Positions 1 to 4,957 of a stretch of 9,017 bases of DNA are shown here, in pieces. The position numbers and the translations under genes were made by a program. The DNA lies in the NCBI GenBank assembly GCA_003484685.1, contig DNBB01000046.1, forward strand, positions 1-9,017, given 5' to 3'. The stretch is from Candidatus Babelota bacterium (lineage in GTDB: Bacteria > Babelota > Babeliae > Babelales > Babelaceae). Numbering within the stretch: position 1 is the first letter of the stretch; each line of letters opens with the position of its first letter. The notes beneath the pieces are model-generated. The model was not told the origin of the DNA and ran no database searches. It worked only from the letters and a program-made list of their open reading frames with translations.

Positions 1-633
1 GTACTCATTGCCCTTGCAATACCAGTTTTGCTGCCAGTGCATGCCATTTCGGCATGGTCCCCCTTTGCCGGTCATTGGAGCCCTTCAGTTGCTGGCTCAC
101 TGATGTCATGGATGACGCCTTCTGGGATAATTTTAGCTGGCGTTTTGTTAGCGGCATTTTCATACCTTTTTGCAGCAGTGTGGGTTGCGGGATCAGCCAT
201 AGCGTTAGAAGTATATGACCAGGGAACGAGCACGGTGCGCCGTTTTTGGGCGTATTTTTTTACTTCTGCACTGCGTGCCTGGATGTTGCTTGTTGTACAG
301 AGTGTATTGATCAGTGTGGGCATGTTTTGTCTCATTGTTCCGGGAATTTACCTTGCCCTTGCACTCCAGTTTTCGCCTTTTATTATGGTTGATACGAATT
401 GTTCCTGGCGGCAGGCTATTGTGACCAGTTGGCGCATGACACGTGGCTGTATGGGGCGATTATTGGTAACCAATCTTGTTCTATTGCTATTAGCCTGCGC
501 ACTTTGGAGCAGCATTTGGCTGTTTATGTTTGTCTATCCGTTGGTCCTACTTGTTCGTACCTATATCTATCGCGCTCTTTGCTTTAAGCAGATGACAATT
601 GCGGAAGTTGAGGTTGTTGCGGCGGTTTTTTAA
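1..633 (+). CDS. Multi-spanning membrane protein, 5' end outside the window
   Basis: The reading frame is open from base 1 (gta ctc att gcc...) to the TAA at 631-633, giving 210 residues with no in-frame stop. The first in-window start is a TTG at 28, but it has no ribosome binding site and sits inside a hydrophobic stretch, so the gene most likely begins upstream of the window. The protein has about four to five hydrophobic segments, including one around FCLIVPGIYLALALQF followed by an amphipathic part (SWRQAIVTSWRMTRG) and another long helix near LLVTNLVLLLLACALW. The order 'VPGIYLALxLxFxPFIMVD, then A-SWxxTxG' resembles bacterial integral membrane proteins of the YciC/DUF975/GPDPase-membrane-domain type; this is a family resemblance seen by eye, not a firm assignment. 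Its role is unknown. It is the only plus-strand gene here and converges with the phosphatase gene, sharing the bases TTAA (630-633) so that each strand uses them for a stop codon. Confidence 0.75.
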   Translation, partial: VLIALAIPVLLPVHAISAWSPFAGHWSPSVAGSLMSWMTPSGIILAGVLLAAFSYLFAAVWVAGSAIALEVYDQGTSTVRRFWAYFFTSALRAWMLLVVQSVLISVGMFCLIVPGIYLALALQFSPFIMVDTNCSWRQAIVTSWRMTRGCMGRLLVTNLVLLLLACALWSSIWLFMFVYPLVLLVRTYIYRALCFKQMTIAEVEVVAAVF

Positions 634-2183
634 AATATTAATTGGTCTGTTGGTGTTAATTTACCGGTTGTTGCATCAAAGTGTAAAAACTTTTCATTCC
701 AGGTGCCAGCGGACCAATTAAGCTGTAGATGTAACCAGGTATCATACTTGAGCTGATATTGACCTTTGTATCGTGTAGCGGTAGCGAGCGCATTCCCTGG
801 CGCAACATTAAGTGTGTTTACATAATAGCTTTGCAGCTTCTTGGGATTTAGTGTTGGATTTTTAAGAAAGTAGGAGCCTATGCCGGGAATACGCGTGGTG
901 TCCGAAAATTTTTCCTTGGGTGTTTGCTGGTGCGCGCGCAGGATAAAGGTAATAACATGACTCTTTGGATCTTGCAACGCAAGCAAAAAAGAGCGCGTGT
1001 CATTTCTTCCGACACTAATACCTCGCATATCGCCAAGATTAGAAGATATTTTTTTTTCGTTAACTGAGAAGTCGTTCCATAATGGAGAACGTCTTGGTCC
1101 CTCCGGGTAACAAAGCTGCTCTTCTGTAAGTTTCTTATCGCTTAAAAATTTTTTAAGCGTACCGATGTTTTTATGATACGTTTCTGGGTTTAGCTGTTTT
1201 GAATCAATGCCTCCATGCATAAGATTTATATATGGGGTAACGGAAGAGTTTTTATTTTGAGTAGGCATTTGGAGGAAAAAGATCTGAGGTAGGTTGCAAA
1301 ACGAGGCGATATACCAATGGTGTAATTTTTTCAGGAGCTTTTCGCCAAAGATGCTAAGATTTTCTTGCAGGCCATTGCCGCATTCGCCTTCCTCGTGATT
1401 GCCGCGTAGCGCAAAGACATTGCTGCGATTTTTTTTCTTAAGTTGTACCACGCGATGTACGACGCCGACACTGTCTTTACCCCGATCAATATAGTCGCCC
1501 AAAAAGATTATGCCAATATGGGGCTTTAAAACGCCATTTAGATCAATATCCTCTTTTTCTTTGAGGTGGTTAAGCATGATATCGATCGAAATGCCATCAC
1601 CATGTCGATCGCCGCAGATGTACCAGTCGGTTATTGTTGTGTTTATAATTTTTTGTATTGATGTTAGCTGCGGTTCTTCTTTAGTTTTCCAGACCGGATA
1701 ATATTTTTTATCATCAAAAAAGGAGACTCTCGTTTGGGGTTGGGGCGGATCGGGTTTAAAAAACGAGACTTTTTGTTCAGTGATATTTGTATTTACATTA
1801 AAAAATTTAAGACAGACTATGTCATCGATAATATCTTTGCTGCTTAATTCCTGTTTGCAACAGGATAGGGGTGGATATTTTAGGTTGATTTGGAGGTGGT
1901 ATTTTTTTGATTTCTTTTGTAGGAATGCGGTCAGCGCAACAAATTTGTTTGCAGATGATTCGCTAATAGTTTTACAAAGATTTGCGTGGTAAAGATCCTT
2001 GAGACAGTAGGATGGATCGTTTTTTTCTTGGGGTCCTTTGCTGGGCGGCGTGGACTCTTCCTTTTTTTGAAAAATTGGTTGAAGAATGTTGGGAAGTATT
2101 TGGTATTGAGCTGCACTGATAGGTATGACTGTTGGAAAAAGTCCAATGCATGCTAAAAGACAGATACATCTTGAGGTTGGCAT
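630..2183 (-). CDS. Exported PPP-family metallophosphatase (serine/threonine phosphatase-like), 517 aa
   Basis: This is a calcineurin-like metallophosphoesterase of the PPP group, whose members use two metal ions to hydrolyse phosphate monoesters, often phosphoserine/threonine. Visible metal and phosphate motifs, in order: GDRHGD (191-196), GDYIDRG (229-235), RGNHE (260-264), HGGID (323-327). Later come PLWNDF (367-372), MRGIS (386-390), RAHQ (416-419) and NVAPGN (459-464). These match the order LWSDP, RGxS, RAHQ, SAPN of eukaryotic-type PPP enzymes. Residues 1-25 look like a signal peptide (hydrophobic core, SAA before Q26), so it probably acts outside the cytoplasm. A cysteine-containing region of about 160 residues precedes the catalytic domain and is unrecognised; the mature part has nine cysteines. 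The ATG at 2183 is preceded by GAGG seven bases upstream. It lies 84 bases downstream of mutL and may have its own promoter. The substrate is unknown; a host target is speculation. Confidence 0.85.
   Translation of the reverse strand: MPTSRCICLLACIGLFPTVIPISAAQYQILPNILQPIFQKKEESTPPSKGPQEKNDPSYCLKDLYHANLCKTISESSANKFVALTAFLQKKSKKYHLQINLKYPPLSCCKQELSSKDIIDDIVCLKFFNVNTNITEQKVSFFKPDPPQPQTRVSFFDDKKYYPVWKTKEEPQLTSIQKIINTTITDWYICGDRHGDGISIDIMLNHLKEKEDIDLNGVLKPHIGIIFLGDYIDRGKDSVGVVHRVVQLKKKNRSNVFALRGNHEEGECGNGLQENLSIFGEKLLKKLHHWYIASFCNLPQIFFLQMPTQNKNSSVTPYINLMHGGIDSKQLNPETYHKNIGTLKKFLSDKKLTEEQLCYPEGPRRSPLWNDFSVNEKKISSNLGDMRGISVGRNDTRSFLLALQDPKSHVITFILRAHQQTPKEKFSDTTRIPGIGSYFLKNPTLNPKKLQSYYVNTLNVAPGNALATATRYKGQYQLKYDTWLHLQLNWSAGTWNEKFLHFDATTGKLTPTDQLIF
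638..721 (+). repeat. Long-loop inverted repeat just past the membrane-protein gene
   Basis: Bases 638-647 (TTAATTGGTC) are exactly complementary to 712-721 (GACCAATTAA). In a plus-strand transcript the pairing continues to 653/706 with two G-U wobbles, giving about 16 pairs around a 52-base loop. It begins five bases after the stop of the plus-strand gene but lies inside the 3' coding part of the minus-strand phosphatase gene. No T-tract follows, so it is not a classical terminator. It may be a 3' structure on the plus transcript, or chance. Confidence 0.3.
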
Positions 2184-2230
2184 ATAGGGACCTCTGCATA
2201 AAATCGCAGGACTTCTTACTACTAGGCCTT

Positions 2231-2236
2231 ATTATA
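2231..2236 (-). promoter_or_regulatory. Candidate -10 box for the 630-2183 phosphatase gene
   Basis: The minus strand reads a perfect TATAAT here, about 48 bases before the ATG at 2183 and 31 bases after the mutL stop. The best hexamer at an 18-base spacer upstream (GGTACA) matches TTGACA poorly, so a -35 box is not convincing. The gene may therefore be transcribed apart from mutL, but read-through from mutL is also possible because I see no terminator in the 84-base gap. Confidence 0.4.
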
Positions 2237-2267
2237 CGCGTTTTTTCGATTGTTTGTACCAGTTTGT

Positions 2268-4133
2268 TTACAAATTTCGTTGGAATATGCGTTCAATTTC
2301 TTGCAAGGTGAGCCGCCAGGTTGTCGGACGGCCATGGGGACACGTGGTGCTGTGCTGTGTTTTTAGTACGTGTTCTACGAGCGCAGACATTTCTATTGTG
2401 CTTAGCTGATCGCCAGCTTTGACTGCTGCTTTGCATGCCATGGTGGCATGCATATGCTCATACAGCTTGCTTGATTGATTTTCGAGTATTTCAATTGATT
2501 CAGCAACAAGCTTTTGTGCAATTTCTTCAATAAATGCCTGTAAGTTAGCGTTTTTCATTGTTGCAGGTAGTGCGCTAATGCGCATGGTAGTTTCCCCGAA
2601 TGGTTCCAGATCGATGCCGCGCTTTTTAAAGTCCTCTAGGTGTGGGAGCAGCGCTGCATACTCCGCTGCAGTAAGGCGTACGAGTTGAGGAAAGACGAGT
2701 TCGATAGATTCGGCATTGTGCATGCGCTCTCTAAATTGCTCGAACAGGATCCGCTCATGGGCTGCGTGCTGATCGATCATCAAAAGCCCTTCATGCGTTT
2801 GAACTACAATATAGGTCAGATGCAGTTGGCCAAGTATGGTGTAACCATACGAAATGGTTGAACGTTGCTCAGGAGACGTGGACTCTTGCAATAGATCTGG
2901 TTGTGCGTTTGCAACCGGTAGCGGTGTTGTGCCGGGCTGTGAAGCATAGGCGCGGGCCATGATGGTTTCTACAGGGTCATGTGATTGTTCTCCCGTGTAA
3001 AAACTTTGGGGTACCGTATGGGCGGTGATGGTGTCTATTAGATTTAGCGGAACCTGATAGGGCGCATAAGGTTTTATTTTTGTAGGTGCCTGATGCAGGT
3101 CATCGGTGCGGGCAAACGGTGCAGTTGCCTGGAGGACTGCCTTGATTTCAGCTTCCAGCGCATTTCGGGTCCCTTCTTCGATACAGCGTTCCACGCCCAG
3201 CGGATGCAAGAACTGGACTTCTTCTTTGCGCGGATGCACGTTGATATCAACACACTCTTCAGGGACGGTAACAAACAATGCCGCGAGTGGATACTGCTGG
3301 GGAAGAAGGATGTTGTCGTACCCCTTAATAAGGGCTTGGGCAAGCTTATAATTTTTGACCCAGCGGCGGTTAACAAAAACAAAAATCTGGTTTTTATCAT
3401 ATCGTGTTTTGGGCGCGCGTGTTGTGATACCGCGCAGGTGCGCATATTTGCTTTCATGCTCAAGATGAACAAGATGTTGATGCAACTCCATGCCAAGCAC
3501 CTGGCAAAAGCGTTGTTCCTGATTTGAGCTGATTTGGGTATGAAAAACCTGGCGTTCATTATGCGAGAGATTAAAAGATATGTGCGGATGTGCTAGAGCG
3601 AGTGCGCTCACTAACTGGTGTATAGCGCGCCACTCCGTTTCATCTTTTTTCAAAAATTTGCGACGGGCAGGAATATTAAAGAAGATCTCTTCGACTACAA
3701 TGCTGGTACCAGTTTGGTGGGCAACGGCCTCGTGCTCAATGCAGTTTCCGGCCTCAAAAACCAGTCGGGTTGCATGAGGAGCAGCTTCTTCTTTGGTGAT
3801 GATGGTTAATTTGCTTGCTGCGGCGATGCTTGCCAGCGCTTCACCGCGAAAGCCAAACGTCTGAATTTGTGGCAACTCTGCTACCGAGGTGATTTTGCTG
3901 GTTGCATGATTTTGTACACAAAGCAGGGCATCTTCTTCTGACATGCCATGACCATCGTCGTGGATTGCAATCTTTGACTTGCCACCATTGGTGATCTCAA
4001 GGTTGATGTGTGCGGCACCGGCATCAATCGCATTTTCGATGAGTTCTTTGACTACGCTAGCCGGCCGTTCAACGACTTCACCAGCAGCGATTTTTTGTGC
4101 TTCCCAAGGATTAAGAATCTGAATCTTTGCCAT
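2268..4133 (-). CDS. mutL: DNA mismatch repair protein MutL, endonuclease-type
   Basis: MutL couples mismatch recognition by MutS to strand removal; it is a cytosolic ATPase that dimerises through its C-terminus. The N-terminal GHKL ATPase is complete: ENAIDAG (33-39), DDGHGM (59-64), GFRGEAL (94-100), the TGTSIVVEEIFFNIPARRKF segment (141-160) and NVHPRKEEVQF (298-308). A low-conservation linker covers about 340-425. The C-terminal domain carries DQHAAHERILFE (454-465), which fits the metal-binding DQHAx2Ex4E endonuclease motif, plus ACKAA (566-570) and CPHGRPT (598-604). These are features of nicking MutL proteins and are lacking in E. coli-type MutL that works with MutH. The length (621 aa) is normal. 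The ATG at 4133 gives the canonical start (MAKIQILNPWEAQKIAAGEV), but the ribosome binding site is weak. Between hairpin 4199-4242 and the start, a possible promoter reads TTCACG, 17 bases, TACGCT on the minus strand; this match is poor. No mutS is in the window. Confidence 0.97.
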   Translation of the reverse strand: MAKIQILNPWEAQKIAAGEVVERPASVVKELIENAIDAGAAHINLEITNGGKSKIAIHDDGHGMSEEDALLCVQNHATSKITSVAELPQIQTFGFRGEALASIAAASKLTIITKEEAAPHATRLVFEAGNCIEHEAVAHQTGTSIVVEEIFFNIPARRKFLKKDETEWRAIHQLVSALALAHPHISFNLSHNERQVFHTQISSNQEQRFCQVLGMELHQHLVHLEHESKYAHLRGITTRAPKTRYDKNQIFVFVNRRWVKNYKLAQALIKGYDNILLPQQYPLAALFVTVPEECVDINVHPRKEEVQFLHPLGVERCIEEGTRNALEAEIKAVLQATAPFARTDDLHQAPTKIKPYAPYQVPLNLIDTITAHTVPQSFYTGEQSHDPVETIMARAYASQPGTTPLPVANAQPDLLQESTSPEQRSTISYGYTILGQLHLTYIVVQTHEGLLMIDQHAAHERILFEQFRERMHNAESIELVFPQLVRLTAAEYAALLPHLEDFKKRGIDLEPFGETTMRISALPATMKNANLQAFIEEIAQKLVAESIEILENQSSKLYEHMHATMACKAAVKAGDQLSTIEMSALVEHVLKTQHSTTCPHGRPTTWRLTLQEIERIFQRNL

Positions 4134-4198
4134 ACGCGCGCTCTGCTGTTTTTGTTTTTAGCGTACGGGTTTTGTGGGGGTTCGTGAAGGAGAAAATA

Positions 4199-4242
4199 CA
4201 AGGTTGGTGGGACAGGGTAACAATCCTGTCCCACCAACCTTG
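4199..4242 (-). terminator. Strong hairpin, probable Rho-independent terminator of the 4261-4865 gene
   Basis: Bases 4199-4216 and 4225-4242 are perfectly complementary over 18 pairs (arm beginning CAAGGTTGGTGGG) with an 8-base loop. On the minus strand the hairpin starts 18 bases after the TAA at 4261 and is followed by TATTTTCTCC, a U-rich though imperfect tract. It lies between the small membrane-protein gene and mutL, so it should insulate mutL from transcription of the upstream genes. The plus side has no T-run directly after the stem, and no plus-strand gene ends here. Confidence 0.75.
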
Positions 4243-4260
4243 TGTGAATTCTTGCGGTTT

Positions 4261-4767
4261 TTAGAAGAGTTCGTCGTATTCGTCTTTTTCTTCTTTGTTT
4301 TCTTTTTGTTCGTCTTTGTCTTCGGAGTCTGAGGAGTCAGCTACTTCTTCTTTTTTGCCGAAGAGTTCGTTAATTTTATTGGCGATCTCTTCTGCTGTTT
4401 TCTTTTTGTAGAGGTGTTTCTTGAGTGCGGTGATGATTGGAGCCTGCTTATCTTTGGCAAACGAAGAGAAATCTTTAAGTAGTTCGGCGGTTATATCTGG
4501 TTCTGCTTTCTTAATTATTTCGATGATCTTGGTTTTTTTGTCCTTTGCCGGGAACTTCTTATTGTACGCTGTACGGGTTAGAGGAAAATTTATTTTGAAT
4601 TTATCAATTTCTATAGATATATCAGAACCATACAGGTAAAACAAACAAGCCGCTACGCTGGATATTGCGGTTACTCCAACAAGTCCCGTGATATACGGAT
4701 GTGCGCGTAGGGCAGAAAAGAGTGGTGTTTTGGCTTGTTCATTGATAACAACCGGCTTGACCTGCAC
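4261..4767 (-). CDS. Membrane-anchored protein with charged C-terminus; downstream part of a frameshifted gene
   Basis: This is the longer readable piece (168 aa if translation began at the GTG at 4767). That GTG has no ribosome binding site and is an unlikely true start; the frame is open back to about 4806. The piece contains AHPYITGLVGV (22-32) leading into a hydrophobic helix (about 24-46), a lysine-rich, probably helical middle (about 70-138), and a strongly acidic/lysine tail from 139 (SSDSEDKDEQ...) ending EYDELF. I do not recognise the family and see no enzymatic motif. The AHPYITG plus helix segment recurs in the neighbouring phosphatase (residues 62-91 there). The hairpin at 4199-4242 follows the stop. 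The low-complexity charged tail suggests an interaction or disordered segment; that is inference. Confidence 0.6.
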   Translation of the reverse strand: MQVKPVVINEQAKTPLFSALRAHPYITGLVGVTAISSVAACLFYLYGSDISIEIDKFKINFPLTRTAYNKKFPAKDKKTKIIEIIKKAEPDITAELLKDFSSFAKDKQAPIITALKKHLYKKKTAEEIANKINELFGKKEEVADSSDSEDKDEQKENKEEKDEYDELF

Positions 4768-4865
4768 GGTGCAACGTCTGGTAAAATTGGTTGATTTAGT
4801 TGTTGTTCAGCAGCTTGGGCACCATATGCAACAAAGGCACCGATAAGTACGAGTTTCTTTAACAT
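4671..4865 (-). CDS. Signal-peptide start of the frameshifted small gene
   Basis: The ATG at 4865 has a good ribosome binding site: AGAGGAT, 8-9 bases upstream. The first 19 residues are a textbook signal peptide (MLKKLVLIGAFVAYGAQAA, then EQQ). After about residue 33 (...ILPDVAP) the 64-residue frame becomes unremarkable sequence (CRSSRLLSMNK...) and stops at 4671. Meanwhile the overlapping frame carries the AHPYITG motif and the membrane helix. The start signals and signal peptide therefore belong to the gene whose body is the 4261-4767 frame. As annotated on its own, this short ORF is probably not a finished protein. Confidence 0.5.
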   Translation of the reverse strand: MLKKLVLIGAFVAYGAQAAEQQLNQPILPDVAPCRSSRLLSMNKPKHHSFLPYAHIRISRDLLE

Positions 4866-4899
4866 GATTAAACATCCTCTTAGTTATTTAGATTGATCG

Positions 4900-4929
4900 G
4901 GTAGCGTTTTTTTGAAAAAATTCCCTACC
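4900..4929 (-). repeat. Interrupted hairpin in the phosphatase/small-gene spacer
   Basis: GGTAG (4900-4904) pairs with CTACC (4925-4929). Inside are a T7 run and an A6 run separated by a single G (4907-4920) that can also pair in part. It begins about 25 bases after the phosphatase stop at 4954 on the minus strand. It could weakly terminate that gene or sit in the 5' leader of the small gene. It lacks a following T-tract, so the terminator role is doubtful. Confidence 0.3.
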
Positions 4930-4930
4930 A

Positions 4931-4957
4931 GTTTTACATATTTTATTTATTTGTCAA
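4931..4957 (-). promoter_or_regulatory. Candidate promoter of the small membrane-protein gene
   Basis: A perfect TTGACA (4952-4957, minus strand) is followed by an A/T-only stretch and a TAAAAC (4931-4936) at a 15-base spacer, which is shorter than usual and only 4/6 to TATAAT. The stop codon TGA of the upstream phosphatase lies inside the TTGACA. The first ten bases, TTGACAAATA, are identical to the candidate promoter of that phosphatase at 6784, which makes a real element more likely than either match alone. Confidence 0.4.

Larger units (their letters stand above)
4261..4865 (-). pseudogene. Reconstructed small exported/membrane protein gene with one apparent frameshift
   Basis: Joining the ATG frame at 4865 to the 4261 frame gives a protein of about 200 residues: signal peptide, short linker, AHPYITG plus membrane helix, lysine-rich region, acidic tail. 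The span is 605 bases, one short of a multiple of three, which fits a single-base deletion. The switch must lie between 4806 (just after a TGA in the downstream frame) and 4671 (stop of the upstream frame). By eye it is best placed near 4767-4770, where GCA CCG TGC would become GCA CCG GTG with one extra G. No classical X-XXY-YYZ slippery heptamer is evident there. It could be a sequencing or assembly error, a recent inactivating mutation, or recoding. The architecture and leader copy those of the adjacent phosphatase gene, which supports the joined reading. Confidence 0.65.

Noticed and set aside
28..633. TTG at 28 as the true start of the first gene
   Set aside because: The frame is open back to base 1, and the TTG lies within a hydrophobic segment without a ribosome binding site.
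2148..2183. Lipoprotein signal (LLAC at residues 9-12) in the 517-aa phosphatase
   Set aside because: The cysteine is too close to the N-terminus and the hydrophobic core continues beyond it; a normal signal peptide ending in SAA fits better.
2432..2452. Compact palindrome TGCATGCCA-TGG-TGGCATGCA in mutL
   Set aside because: It has 9-bp arms with a 3-base loop but encodes conserved C-terminal MutL residues (HMHATMACK); most likely a by-product of His/Met/Ala codons.
3074..3559. 161-codon minus frame and 144-codon plus frame (3093-3527) inside mutL
   Set aside because: Both lie wholly within the well-conserved mutL coding sequence in other frames, with no ribosome binding sites and no recognisable domains.
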